Source: Synergistota bacterium (GTDB taxonomy: Bacteria > Synergistota > Synergistia > Synergistales > Synergistaceae). From it: a stretch of 44,311 bases of DNA. The position numbers and the translations under genes were made by a program. A model generated the notes under the pieces. It did no database searches, was not told where the DNA came from, and was given only the letters and a program-made list of their open reading frames with translations. Positions 18,367-27,556 of the stretch are shown here, piece by piece (position 1 is the first letter of the stretch; each line of letters starts with the position of its first letter). The DNA lies in the NCBI GenBank assembly GCA_023450745.1, contig JAEXGR010000055.1:1-44311 (forward strand), written 5' to 3'.

Positions 18367-19026
18367 CTACTTTTTCCTGCGAATCACAAACGGAACGGCC
18401 GCCAGCAGCGCGAGCGCGCCGCAGCCCGTGACGCAGCCGCCGGACGAACCGCCGGGGGCCGGCGGAACCGGCGCCGCCGCCGTCTTCACGATTACGGCCG
18501 GATCGGCCACCGTACCGGCGTTCTTGTTCATGTCGTAAATTCCGTTATCGGCGATGAAGAGCAATACCTGATAATCGGAAGCGGCGTCTACCGCGCCGGA
18601 GGCCGTTTTCCCAGCCGCGTCAAGGATGGTGAAACAGCCGTCGGCGAAGGACGCGGGGTCGGCCGTGTAGGTGAATTTCAGAACCTCGGCCGCGGAGACG
18701 ATCTTGCGGACGTCAACGCTTTCAACGGTGTCCGCCAGCAGCGCCGCGCCCTTCACGCGCCAGGAAGCCGCAGCTACCGCTTTGTCGGTGCCGACGCTGA
18801 ATACCGGCAGAGGCTGCGTCTTTTGCAGCGTCTGCTGTGCGAGAGAGGCCGTGATGATCTCGTCGGCTTTCGCGCCTTTGATGAACACCGCACCTTCCAT
18901 CACTCCGAGGTCGTCCGCCTTGATGTCTGAGGAAATCGCCGCCGGCGCGGGAGAAGCCCCTCTGGGAATAACGCCGGCCGCCGCCTTGTTACATATTTGT
19001 GATTTATCTCTTTCGCTGCGAACCAT
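18367..19026 (-). pseudogene. 5'-truncated Synerg-CTERM protein gene
   Basis: 219 codons remain. The C-terminus GGCVTGCGALALLAAVPFVIRRKK-type tail (GGC-x-x-G, hydrophobic stretch, RRKK) matches the Synerg-CTERM sorting signal, so the intact protein should be exported. The frame has no signal peptide: it starts with a polar stretch (MVRSERDKSQ) and no Shine-Dalgarno. The body is similar to residues about 535-749 of the 19690-21939 protease, including LPVF, (F/S)YTILD and LFI-x-DNG-(D/I)-(F/Y)-D-(L/M)-(D/N)-KNAG-x-(I/V)-(V/A)-DP. I read it as the 3' end of a larger secreted-protein gene that lost its 5' part. It still has a terminator. A short functional gene cannot be excluded but is unlikely. 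Confidence 0.7.
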
Positions 19027-19030
19027 ACGT

Positions 19031-19058
19031 TTGACAATTTGGGAAAAGCATGTAGAAT
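19031..19058 (+). promoter_or_regulatory. Consensus promoter of a 40-aa gene
   Basis: TTGACA (19031-19036), a 16-bp spacer and TAGAAT (19053-19058). The predicted transcript start is near 19065, about 45 nt before the start codon. Confidence 0.7.
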
Positions 19059-19109
19059 GAATGGCTGTGGAGGGAGACTTCCATAAATATTAATAAAGGA
19101 GGTGGACGG

Positions 19110-19232
19110 ATGAGCAATAAACTCGTGTATATCAGCGGCGTAGCATACTGGATGACGCCGGAAGGCAGCTTCAAGGCGGCCGAGATGAAAGACGGCGTTC
19201 CCGTAGAGCATATCGTATTTAAGTCCCGGTAG
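19110..19232 (+). CDS. Small hypothetical protein (40 aa)
   Basis: 41 codons including TAG. The start has a near-perfect Shine-Dalgarno (AAAGGAGGTG, about 5 nt before ATG) and a consensus promoter, which is unusually good for a chance frame. The product is soluble, with no signal or membrane helix. It begins MSNKLVYISGVAYWMTPEG and ends in VEHIVFKSR; composition is mixed with two short beta-prone stretches. I recognise no family. It lies between a truncated and an intact Synerg-CTERM gene, on the opposite strand, and is followed by a structured RNA-like region. It could be a small regulatory protein, a leader of a lost gene, or the N-terminal piece of a broken gene. Confidence 0.6.
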   Translation: MSNKLVYISGVAYWMTPEGSFKAAEMKDGVPVEHIVFKSR

Positions 19233-19689
19233 TCAGTTCGACCAAGCACCACGGTAACAAAAATGTTTCACTTTTACGCCTGAGGGCGTTTGGGCAAGCA
19301 CAGGTTCAGGGTTTTCACATAAAGATAAAACCGCTGAACCGGTGCCGTGGGCCGAAAAACTTCCCCATCAATTCAAAAACATCACAAAATAAACAATAAA
19401 ACTGCGGCGCAAGGGCTGCGGGTTTGTCGTTAGCGTCATCTATAACGATGCCGCAAGACAATAAAATCATCGACTCACCGGACAGCGGGATTATACGGGA
19501 AAGCTCCCGCGCGGAGGCTTTGCGCGGGCGAGGGCGGCGTGAAACAAACATTTACCGCTTCGTCAAAAGGTATTAAAGAGCCGCGCCTTGCCATAATAAT
19601 TTCACCGGCAAAGGGCTCCGTTCTCGCGGGGATTTCCTCTGCCGGCGAAACATTTTTTATGAAGATGCCGCGTTAAAAACCGTACAACG
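19233..19689. other. Gene-free stretch after the 40-aa gene
   Basis: The left third holds the nested hairpins described separately. The remainder has no supported gene; a 78-codon minus-strand frame (19315-19551) has no ribosome site or recognisable family. Convergent transcripts from the 40-aa gene and the protease meet here. Confidence 0.5.
19249..19350 (+). ncRNA. Nested hairpin region, possible structured RNA or 3' UTR
   Basis: Outer CCACGG (19249-19254) can pair with CCGTGG (19345-19350). Inside are ACGCC-TGAG-GGCGT (19276-19289) and a long stem, GGTTCAGGGTTTT (19303-19315) with 19327-19340, having one bulged base and an 11-nt loop. No U-run follows. It may stabilise or terminate the 40-aa transcript, or be an independent RNA. 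Confidence 0.35.
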
Positions 19690-21939
19690 TCAGCGTTTTT
19701 TCCTCGCCAGCGCAAGCGGTATCAGCAGCGCCAGCGCCGCGGTACCCATCCCGGCGGTACACCCGCCGCTGCCGCTTTTTTCTCTTTTGAAGGCCGCGAT
19801 CGCCGTCGGGTCGACGATTCGCCCCGCGTTTTTGTCAAGGTCAAAGTCTCCGTTGTCTTTTATGAAGAGCACGACGGTATATTTTTTCCCGCGCTCGAAG
19901 GGGCCGTTGAAGATGTTTTCCTCTTCGTCAAGTATCGTATAGCTGCCGTCCGCGTATTTTTCTTCGCTTTCCGCCCACGTATATTCCCGCAGCGAGCCGT
20001 CGGGCTTTATCTTGCAGACGGCGATATCGCCGCGCGAGCCGCCTTGGCAGATGTCCGCGCCGTCAAGCTCAAAGGCCGCCACACAGAGACGTCCCGCCGT
20101 CATTTTATCGTCCGCGGCGGCGAAGACGGGAAGAAGCGAGATCTCTTCGATCTCTTTGCCGCCGCTCAAGCCTTCGAGGGCTCTTTCTACGATATCAAAG
20201 TCGAGGTACAGCCCGCCGTCCGTATCAAGCAGCTGTCCGTCGGCAAAGATCCCCGCGACCTGCGAGCTCTCGGACGGCAGCTCCGCCAGCACGGGCAGGA
20301 TGTCGCCGGAGGTCTCGACGTCGGGAGATACCGGCGTCACCGGCGTGCCGCCGAAGCCGTTTTTCCACGCCGCGTAGAGGTCGAGCGCGCCGTGCGCCGA
20401 ATAGCCGTCCTTCGCTATTGAGCCGTCCGCTCCCGCAAGGAGCATCGCCTTCACCTCGGCGGCGCTCTTGGACTGGTCGAAGGAGAAGAGCAGCGCCGCC
20501 GCCCCCGCGACGCAAGGCGCCGCCATCGAGGTGCCGCTTATCGATTTGTAGCCGGAGGCGTCCCATATATTGCCGATCAGCTTGCTTGTGCGGCAGGTCG
20601 AAAGAATCTCCGTGCCGGGGGCGAAGAGGTCCACCCATTTGCCGCTGGGGCTGTAATCCGTATATGAGACGTCGGGCGTGACGGCGCCCTCCGCCTCTTT
20701 GAGCGCTCCCACCGAGATGGTGTTGTCATAGCGGAAGCAAGCCGGGTAGAAACGCTTCCCTTTTCTTAACGCGTTCTGCGGGTTGTCAAGGTCCTCGCCG
20801 TCGTTGCCGGACGCCATGCAGAGCAGGATGCCGAGGTCGTTCATCTCTTTTATCTTGAGGTCATAGGCGCTGCCCTCCATCTCTTCCGGCAGAGCCCACA
20901 TGCCCAGCGACATGTTCGCCACCCGGATGTTCGCGCCCGCGCGTTTGGCGGCGACGACGAAGTCGATACCGCGGATGGTGTCGGATATCTCGGCGGTGTC
21001 TCCCAGGAAGAAGTGGCAAGAGAAGACGTTTACGGGCAGGATTTTAACCTGCCAGTTCACCCCGGCGACGCCGGCGCCATTGTTTCCCACCGCGCCGATG
21101 ATGCCCGCCACGTGCGTGCCGTGGCCCGTGATATCGCCGAGACGGCTCATGTTTTCCGGCTCGCTTGTATTGTCAATATCCGAAAGTTCGCCGGCGATCG
21201 TCGGGGCGGGGCCGATCGGAACAACCGGATAGGGGGAGCTGCCGGGGAACAGGCTGATCTCGCTGTGGTACCACGCGCCGTGGCTTCCCGCAAAATCGCC
21301 GCTGATGACGCCGCCGCTTTCCGCGCGCATCTTCTCAGCCAGCTCCCTGCTGATGACGAACATGTTGTCCTTCAAATCGGGATGGTCGTAGATGACGCCG
21401 GAATCGATGACGGCGACGACCGTCTCCGACGCGCCCGTGCCGTGGCCCCACACTTGGGGCGCCTTAGCCGCCGCCGGCCCCCACTGTCTCGCCCATAACG
21501 GGTCGTTCGGAGTCTTCGCGGCCTGGCGGCGCATGATGTAGTTCGGGATCGCGCTGACGACGTTCGGGTCCTCTTTTAGGCGCGCGATGAATTTTTCCGT
21601 GCTTTCTCCGGCGGCGGCGCGCAGATGCGCCACGGTGAGGCTTCCGCCAGAGGCGGTTCGCGCTCCGGCGGCGCTTGCCACGGCGGGGGCGTCCACAGGG
21701 CTGAAAAGCTGTACAACGCTGCCGCCGGAATTTTTCACGGCGGCAGCCGCCCGCGCCGCCATGCCGCCTCCGGCGGCGGACTTCGCGCCGGAAAGAAGCG
21801 ACGACGCGCCCCTGATCACCACGATCGCCTCGCCCTCGACATATTCCGCGCTCTGCGCGGCCCACGCGCCGCAGAGAGAGACTGTCAGGATCAGGACCGC
21901 GATAAGGACGCCTAAAAGGCCTCTGTTTTTCATCATCAT
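19690..21939 (-). CDS. Secreted subtilisin-like (S8) protease with Synerg-CTERM anchor
   Basis: 749 aa. Signal peptide about 1-28 (cut near AWA-AQ). An I9-like propeptide (about 30-140, with EGEAIVVIRG and EDPNVVSAIPNYIMR) is followed by the peptidase S8 domain. The triad is Asp179 (VVAVIDSGV), His273 (GHGTHVAG) and Ser471 (SGTSMAAP), with oxyanion Asn379 (ASGNDG). A C-terminal module (about 535-725) ends in GSGGCTAGMGTAALALL then RKKR, the Synerg-CTERM signal, so the enzyme is probably processed and kept at the surface. The start has three consecutive ATGs after a weak GGGGGT. All catalytic residues are intact. Likely role: extracellular protein digestion, feeding amino-acid fermentation. 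Confidence 0.92.
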   Translation of the reverse strand: MMMKNRGLLGVLIAVLILTVSLCGAWAAQSAEYVEGEAIVVIRGASSLLSGAKSAAGGGMAARAAAAVKNSGGSVVQLFSPVDAPAVASAAGARTASGGSLTVAHLRAAAGESTEKFIARLKEDPNVVSAIPNYIMRRQAAKTPNDPLWARQWGPAAAKAPQVWGHGTGASETVVAVIDSGVIYDHPDLKDNMFVISRELAEKMRAESGGVISGDFAGSHGAWYHSEISLFPGSSPYPVVPIGPAPTIAGELSDIDNTSEPENMSRLGDITGHGTHVAGIIGAVGNNGAGVAGVNWQVKILPVNVFSCHFFLGDTAEISDTIRGIDFVVAAKRAGANIRVANMSLGMWALPEEMEGSAYDLKIKEMNDLGILLCMASGNDGEDLDNPQNALRKGKRFYPACFRYDNTISVGALKEAEGAVTPDVSYTDYSPSGKWVDLFAPGTEILSTCRTSKLIGNIWDASGYKSISGTSMAAPCVAGAAALLFSFDQSKSAAEVKAMLLAGADGSIAKDGYSAHGALDLYAAWKNGFGGTPVTPVSPDVETSGDILPVLAELPSESSQVAGIFADGQLLDTDGGLYLDFDIVERALEGLSGGKEIEEISLLPVFAAADDKMTAGRLCVAAFELDGADICQGGSRGDIAVCKIKPDGSLREYTWAESEEKYADGSYTILDEEENIFNGPFERGKKYTVVLFIKDNGDFDLDKNAGRIVDPTAIAAFKREKSGSGGCTAGMGTAALALLIPLALARKKR

Positions 21940-22009
21940 ATACCCCCATAAACTAATGTCTTCTAAGCCGCTCGCAAGCGCGCGCGAAAAAGAGCGGACT
22001 CGCGTACGA

Positions 22010-24946
22010 TTATATTATACCGGTCGCCGCCTGTTCAGGGAACGCGCCGCGCGCCATTTCCGCAAGTTCCCGCTCCAGGCCGATCTTGGCAAAATTTTCC
22101 GCCGCCATCTCGTAGTAACGTTCGTAGCTCTCCGGCAAAACGGCGTGAAGGGCCGCCGCCCCGCCATCCGCGGCGGCGGCCTTTTTGAGCAGGGCGCATA
22201 TTTTGTAGAGGTAAGCGTATTCGTAAGGGTTTTTTATGACGCGGCTGCATTCAAAGCCCTCGGCGAGATACTTGGCCGCCAGCCGGTAGTTTTTCTCGCC
22301 GCCGTAGATGAGGGCAAGGTAGGCCTTGACCATGGTCGTGGAGAGCGCCGAATATATTCTCTCGCGCAGCACCTCGAATTTCAGAAAATATTCTTTGGCC
22401 TCCGCCGTCTTGCCCGTCTTTATCAGCGCCTGTCCCAAATTCATGTAAAAGAGCGGCAAGCCGTTGGTGATGTTCGCGGAGGCGCATATCTCTATCGACT
22501 TTACATAGAGCGGGACGCATTTCTCGTATTCCCCGGCGTATTTGTATTCATAGGCGAGGTAGTTGTAGATACAGGCCCTGATATAGAGCACCGTTTCGTC
22601 AAGCGGCGCTCCCTCCAGCATCGCGAGACTTCTTAACAGGACCCGCCTGGCGTTTTTGTAATGACGGCAGTTCATCTCCGCCAGCGCGTAGGATTTAAGA
22701 ATATCGGCTTTTTCGATATCATCCGGCCTGCCTTTGAGTATCCGCAGCGCCTCGATCGCGTTATCCTTGATCATCGCGTAGTCCCGCGTCTGGATGCCGT
22801 AGTATATGAGCTGTTTTCTCGCCTTCAAAAGGCGGCGCGTGTCGGTGTCGGACTCCAGAATAAAACGGATGGCTTCAAACCCTTCGTCGTAGTTGCAGGT
22901 CTTGACGGCAAAGCTGGCCTTGAGCAGCGTGAACTCATATTTCAGGTCGACGGGCACGCTGACGCGGCGGAACTCCTCTTCCAGCTCCGCGATGAAGTTC
23001 TGTGTGACGCCGGTGAGAAATTCCGGAAAGTCGTTGTCCACGGAGAGGATGTTCGACGCCTTTTTCAGCTTGTAGCAAAGATATTTCGTCATCTGTCCCG
23101 CGCAATGATAATGATAGATGATATTGTCGATATGTTCTTTCTCGCTTCCCCTCTCCCGCGCGTAGGCGGCAAGGTATTCCGCGATCTTTATGTGTATCGT
23201 TTTACGCTTGATCAGCGGCTGGCTCTGGTAGATATAGTTCCGAAACCGCTCGTGGGCGAAGAGCAGCGACAGCTGTCCGCCGCGCGTCTCTTCCTTTAGA
23301 AAACCGTTCTGCACCAGCGGCTCGTAGAGCTCCAGTATTTTGATGAAGTCGACCCCGAGAATCGAGGCCACCGCCTCCGGCATGATGCCGTTGAAGAAGG
23401 CGGAGGAGATATAGAGTACCGTCTGTTCGTAATCGGAGAGCGTTTTCAGCCTGTTCTCGAGTAGATAGAGGAACTTATAACTTTTCACGGTCTTGCCTTC
23501 CCGGAGGCTGTTGATGATCTCAAAGAGATAGAGCGGATTCCCGCCGCTCTCCTTGCAGATGGAATCGACGACCGCGGGGGAGGGGCTTTTCAGGCATTTC
23601 GCGGCGATCGCTTCGACCTCGTCCCTCCGGAAATTTTTCAGCTCGAGGATGTCTACGTCGCGCAGCGTATTTTTGTCGAAGGTCTTCAAATACTCTTTCA
23701 GCCAGCTGTCGTGACAGCTGATGATAAACAGCGCGCGCCCGTGGTATTTATAGAGGGCGATTCGCTGTATAAAGTCGAGGCTCATTCGGTCGCAGCAACG
23801 GATGTCGTCTATTACGACCACGAATTTCGCCCGCGCGGTGAGATAGGCAAAGAGCTCGGAGAATAGTTCTTCCAGCTCAAACAGCGGCAGCTTCCGCTCC
23901 TCCATCTCTGGCAGCCCGCCGCGCGCGCTCTTCCCGAACATGAAGGGAAAGAAGTAGACCAGTATATGCCGGTAGCTCTCGGGCAGGCTGCGCGTGTCCA
24001 TTTTCAGCGCTTTGAGCATTTTGCCGAAGAGCAGTGAAAGGATGCGGTATTCCATCTTCTGCTCCGCCTCATAGCAGGTCAGCTCAATTACCTTCGTCCC
24101 CTTGATGCCGCTGTTCCTGATATAGTGGCTCAGCAGATAAGTTTTTCCGCTTCCGATGCCGCCGGAGACGACGAGGTCCGTATAGGGCGCGCCGTCCAAA
24201 AAGTTCCGATGCGAGCGGGCCAGGCTCTTCAGCTCATCCTGCCGGCCGAAAAAGTAGAGGCCGGCGGCCCCTCTTGCAATCTTTTTCTGCATGAGCGCCG
24301 CCCGGTAAAGATCCTGGATATCCTTGCTCGGCTCCAGCATCAGGTCGCGGAGCAGCCGCTTTTCAAAATCGCGGTAGAGCTTCACCGCCTCGTCAAGCCG
24401 CTCACAGCCGAAGAGACGCTCCATCATGGGCAGAACGATCTCCTCGTCGTAAGGGTCCATCCTCGCAAGCGCCCCGTAGCGGTTCAGCGCCTCCGCGTCC
24501 GCGAGCTTCCCCGCGGAAAGTTCACTGATGAAGTCCTCCTTGGCGGAGTTATAAAGCTGCAGCTCCTGCCGCTTGCCATACTCCTCCGCAAAGGCGCTGA
24601 AATCCGGACAGTCCTTGAGATAAAAACCCTCCATGAACCCGCCGTTAAGGGGGTCGGCGTTTTCGGCAAGCTCGACGGCCTCGGAAAGCTCCAGGACGCC
24701 CCGGCTCTTTTTAAAGATCTCCGCGCCGAATACCTTCGTGATGTAATAGATGGAGTTCCGCAGGTTTTTATTGGCGCGCGCCTCGTCAAGCTCCGGCCAA
24801 AACATAAATTCCAAGGCCGATTTCGATACCGGTCCCTTCAGCGCGGTATAATAAAAGATGGCCTCGGCCTTCTTAGTGGCGAATTCAACCCTCACGCCGT
24901 CCTTCAATACCAACGGCGGCCCGGACAAGTTTAGCGAGATCTTCAT
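22010..24946 (-). CDS. SARP-like transcriptional regulator with AAA ATPase and TPR-like tail
   Basis: 978 aa. The N-terminus (about 1-95) resembles the winged-helix DNA-binding domain of SARP/AfsR regulators (FATKKAEAIFYYTALKGP, FWPELDEARANKNLRNSIYYI). A bacterial transcriptional activator (BTAD) helical domain follows at about 100-220. The ATPase has Walker A G262-x4-GKT269 and Walker B FVVVIDD (375-381). The C-terminal 400 residues are helical repeats (GEYEKCVPLYVKSIEICASANITNG). GGGAGGT lies 4 nt before the ATG. It is divergent from the amidohydrolase operon and probably controls it. Effector unknown. Such large ATP-dependent activators are best known from actinobacteria. Confidence 0.82.
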   Translation of the reverse strand: MKISLNLSGPPLVLKDGVRVEFATKKAEAIFYYTALKGPVSKSALEFMFWPELDEARANKNLRNSIYYITKVFGAEIFKKSRGVLELSEAVELAENADPLNGGFMEGFYLKDCPDFSAFAEEYGKRQELQLYNSAKEDFISELSAGKLADAEALNRYGALARMDPYDEEIVLPMMERLFGCERLDEAVKLYRDFEKRLLRDLMLEPSKDIQDLYRAALMQKKIARGAAGLYFFGRQDELKSLARSHRNFLDGAPYTDLVVSGGIGSGKTYLLSHYIRNSGIKGTKVIELTCYEAEQKMEYRILSLLFGKMLKALKMDTRSLPESYRHILVYFFPFMFGKSARGGLPEMEERKLPLFELEELFSELFAYLTARAKFVVVIDDIRCCDRMSLDFIQRIALYKYHGRALFIISCHDSWLKEYLKTFDKNTLRDVDILELKNFRRDEVEAIAAKCLKSPSPAVVDSICKESGGNPLYLFEIINSLREGKTVKSYKFLYLLENRLKTLSDYEQTVLYISSAFFNGIMPEAVASILGVDFIKILELYEPLVQNGFLKEETRGGQLSLLFAHERFRNYIYQSQPLIKRKTIHIKIAEYLAAYARERGSEKEHIDNIIYHYHCAGQMTKYLCYKLKKASNILSVDNDFPEFLTGVTQNFIAELEEEFRRVSVPVDLKYEFTLLKASFAVKTCNYDEGFEAIRFILESDTDTRRLLKARKQLIYYGIQTRDYAMIKDNAIEALRILKGRPDDIEKADILKSYALAEMNCRHYKNARRVLLRSLAMLEGAPLDETVLYIRACIYNYLAYEYKYAGEYEKCVPLYVKSIEICASANITNGLPLFYMNLGQALIKTGKTAEAKEYFLKFEVLRERIYSALSTTMVKAYLALIYGGEKNYRLAAKYLAEGFECSRVIKNPYEYAYLYKICALLKKAAAADGGAAALHAVLPESYERYYEMAAENFAKIGLERELAEMARGAFPEQAATGII

Positions 24947-25128
24947 GATTACCTCCCGGGGCGGCTCCCCTGTGACAGATTTATGACAAAAATCAATATA
25001 ATCATAAACGGTTGAGACTAATTTTACACGCCTCCGGCCCCGCCGGGCGCGTCGTCTATATTATACCTTCTGTAACGTTCGCAAAAAAAGATACGGGACA
25101 CGAAGGCGCAATGAGAGAGGGTTTTTGT

Positions 25129-26337
25129 ATGTGTGAATATATTCTGGTCAGATGCGGAACACTGATCGACGGAAACGGAGCGGAACCGCTGGCGGATGCC
25201 GCGCTGCTGCTGAAAGACGGCCGGATAGCCGCGGCCGGCAAATATGACGGGACGGTGAAACAAGCGCCCGCAGGAACGCCGGTGACAGACTACCGCGATA
25301 AATACGTCACCCCGGGCATCATCGACGCCCACGTACACGTGACGATCGACCCCGAGGCGGACTTCACCGGCTTCGTCGGACGCGACAGCGACACACGGAT
25401 CGCGCACCGCGGCATGGTGAACCTCAAAAAAACGCTCGACGGCGGCGTTACCTTCATCCGCGACCTCGGAGGCTACCACCACATCGACATCGAACTGAAA
25501 AAGCTGATCGACGAAGGGCTCATCGAAGGCTGCGGACTGCTGGCCAGCGGCGAGATGATCACGATGACGGGCGGCCACGGCTGGAAGATCGGGCGCGAAT
25601 GCGACGGCCCCTCCGAAGTGAGGAAGGCGGCGCGCGAACAGATAAAGGCGGGCGCTACCGTGATAAAGATCATGGCGACGGGCGGCAACCTCACGCCGGG
25701 GCCGCAGGGAGCGCCGCAGCTTTCGGAAGAGGAGATCCGCGCCGCCGTGGAAGAGGCGCACAAATCCGGTAAGCGCACCACCACCCACTCCCACAGCGCG
25801 GAGGGAATAAAGAACGCGCTGCGCGCCGGCATCGACTGCATCGAACACGGCATGTTCATCGACGACGAGGCGCTCGACTTTATGAAGGCACACGACATTC
25901 CCTACGTTCCGACGCTCGTCGCCCCGTGGATCTGCGCGATGGTGGGAGAAGAGCGCGGCCTCAGCAAAGAGGCGGTCGAAAAAACCAAAAGCGCCATCGG
26001 ACGGCACATGGAGAGCTTCAAAAAGGCCGTGGCCAAGGGCGTCAAGATCGCGATGGGCACTGACGCGGGCACTCCCTTCTGCGAACATGGCAAGGCCTAC
26101 GTCGGAGAACTCAAACTGATGGTCGAAGGCGGATTCACGCCGATGCAGGCAATCGTCGCGGCGACCAGAAACTCCGCGGAGGTGATCGGTGTGGAGGACC
26201 GCCGCGGAACGCTGACGGCCGGGAAAGAGGCCGACTTCCTCGTGCTCGATGAAAACCCGCTGACAAACCTGGATACCTTCGGCAGCATTTGCGAGATATA
26301 CCGGGGCGGCCGCCGGGTCGAGAGAAAATATCGCTGA
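25129..26337 (+). CDS. Amidohydrolase (imidazolonepropionase/prolidase-like)
   Basis: 402 aa from ATG 25129, chosen because GAGAGGG lies 9 nt upstream; an ATG at 25111 is possible. A longer frame to 25012 has no ribosome site and would run through the promoter region. Metal ligands of the amidohydrolase superfamily are visible: H68-x-H70 (DAHVHVT), a lysine in VIKIMATGG that can be carboxylated, THSHS, the later His in CIEHGMF, and Asp in GTDAGTPF. The C-terminal VIGVEDRRGTLTAGKEADFLVLDENP is typical of the family. It opens a four-gene operon with RidA, a racemase and a carrier. It probably hydrolyses a C-N bond in a cyclic amide or dipeptide-like substrate (inference). Confidence 0.88.
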   Translation: MCEYILVRCGTLIDGNGAEPLADAALLLKDGRIAAAGKYDGTVKQAPAGTPVTDYRDKYVTPGIIDAHVHVTIDPEADFTGFVGRDSDTRIAHRGMVNLKKTLDGGVTFIRDLGGYHHIDIELKKLIDEGLIEGCGLLASGEMITMTGGHGWKIGRECDGPSEVRKAAREQIKAGATVIKIMATGGNLTPGPQGAPQLSEEEIRAAVEEAHKSGKRTTTHSHSAEGIKNALRAGIDCIEHGMFIDDEALDFMKAHDIPYVPTLVAPWICAMVGEERGLSKEAVEKTKSAIGRHMESFKKAVAKGVKIAMGTDAGTPFCEHGKAYVGELKLMVEGGFTPMQAIVAATRNSAEVIGVEDRRGTLTAGKEADFLVLDENPLTNLDTFGSICEIYRGGRRVERKYR

Positions 26338-26352
26338 GCGGGGACGGCGGAG

Positions 26353-26814
26353 ATGGAAATTGAAAAGAGGATTGCGGAACTCGGCATCGAACTTTTCCCC
26401 GGCATAAAACCGATTGGCAGCTACGTTCCCTTCGTCAAGACGGGAAACCTCGTCTATATCTCGGGACAGGGGCCAAGCATCAAAGGGGAGTATACCCGCT
26501 ATCTCGGCAAGGTCGGCAAAGAGATCGCCAAAGAGGAGGCTAAAGAGGCGGCGGCCGTGACGGCGGTAAACCTCATATCCATCCTCAAAGACGCGGTGGG
26601 AGACCTCGACCGCGTCAGACGAATCGTCAGCGTTCACGGGTTCGTCAACAGTACGCCGGATTTCACAGAACAGCCCTACGTAATAAACGGCGCTTCGGAC
26701 CTTCTCGTAAAGCTGTTCGGCGAAAAGGGCCGGCACTCAAGATGCGCGATGTCCGTCAATTCACTGCCGCTGAACATCTGCGTGGAAGTTGAATTGATCG
26801 CGGAAATAATATAA
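26353..26814 (+). CDS. RidA-family (YjgF/YER057c) protein
   Basis: 153 aa, cytoplasmic, chorismate-mutase-like fold. The conserved substrate-binding arginine is present as R130 in HSRCAMSVNSLP, followed by the strand NICVEVELIAEI. RidA proteins hydrolyse reactive enamine/imine intermediates to keto acids and ammonia. This one is about 25 residues longer than RidA itself, as in the RutC/Rid-subfamily forms used in catabolic operons. It starts 15 nt after the amidohydrolase stop. The setting suggests an imine arises during breakdown of the operon's substrate. Confidence 0.88.
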   Translation: MEIEKRIAELGIELFPGIKPIGSYVPFVKTGNLVYISGQGPSIKGEYTRYLGKVGKEIAKEEAKEAAAVTAVNLISILKDAVGDLDRVRRIVSVHGFVNSTPDFTEQPYVINGASDLLVKLFGEKGRHSRCAMSVNSLPLNICVEVELIAEII

Positions 26815-26834
26815 ATATAAAGGAGGAATTTATC

Positions 26835-27530
26835 ATGAAAACCATCGGCATCATCGGCGGCATGGCCTGGCAGTCGTCCGCCGAAGTCTACAAGATCGTC
26901 AACGAACTCGTCAACAAGAAACTCGGCGGCCAGCACTCGTGCAAATGCGTCATGTATTCCGTGGATCTCGACCCGGTGCTCATCTTGCGCGACGAGGACG
27001 ACTGGGAGAAATTGAACGACATCATCGAAGACGCGGTGAAACGCGTCGAGGCGGCGGGCGCTGACTTCACGATGATCTGCTCGAACACGATGCACAAGAC
27101 GGTGAGCGCGGTCAAAGACAGAGTATCGAAGCCGATACTCCACATCGCCGACGTCACGGCGCAGGCGATCCTCGCCAAAGGCTTCAAAACCGTCGGCCTC
27201 ATGGGGACGAAGTTCACCCTCACGCAGGACTTTTACAAGGATAAGATGGAGCGTGACTACGGCATCAAGATCCTTATCCCCGACGAAGAGGATATTGCCT
27301 TCATCCATCACGTCATCTACGAGGAGCTCGACTACAGCATCTTCAGCCCGGAATCGGCGAAGCGCTTCGTTGAGATCATCGAAAAACTCCACGCTAAGGG
27401 CGCGGAGGGCGTCATCCTCGGCTGTACGGAGATACCGCTCCTTGTAAAACAGGAAGACACGGCGGTGCCGCTTTTCGACACCACCACGCTCCACGCGGAA
27501 GCGGCTGTAAAGCTCGCCCTCGAAGACTAG
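26835..27530 (+). CDS. Aspartate/glutamate racemase family protein
   Basis: 231 aa. The start motif is KTIGIIGGMAWQSSAEVY. Two catalytic cysteines lie at the expected places: C82 in MICSNTMHK and C197 in VILGCTEIPLL, with Thr beside the second. The family makes cofactor-independent alpha-proton transfers on aspartate, glutamate or related amino acids. AAAGGAGG lies close upstream. Third gene of the operon. It would let the pathway use both enantiomers, or produce the one needed by the next enzyme; substrate not provable here. Confidence 0.9.
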   Translation: MKTIGIIGGMAWQSSAEVYKIVNELVNKKLGGQHSCKCVMYSVDLDPVLILRDEDDWEKLNDIIEDAVKRVEAAGADFTMICSNTMHKTVSAVKDRVSKPILHIADVTAQAILAKGFKTVGLMGTKFTLTQDFYKDKMERDYGIKILIPDEEDIAFIHHVIYEELDYSIFSPESAKRFVEIIEKLHAKGAEGVILGCTEIPLLVKQEDTAVPLFDTTTLHAEAAVKLALED

Positions 27531-27556
27531 ACACTAGACAAGGGAGGAATACCTAC

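Noticed and set aside
19315..19551. 78-codon minus-strand frame between the 40-aa gene and the protease
   Set aside because: No ribosome site; overlaps the hairpin region and shows no family resemblance.
25024..26736. 570-codon frame antisense to the amidohydrolase and RidA genes
   Set aside because: It spans two well-identified genes and an intergenic gap; no family features.
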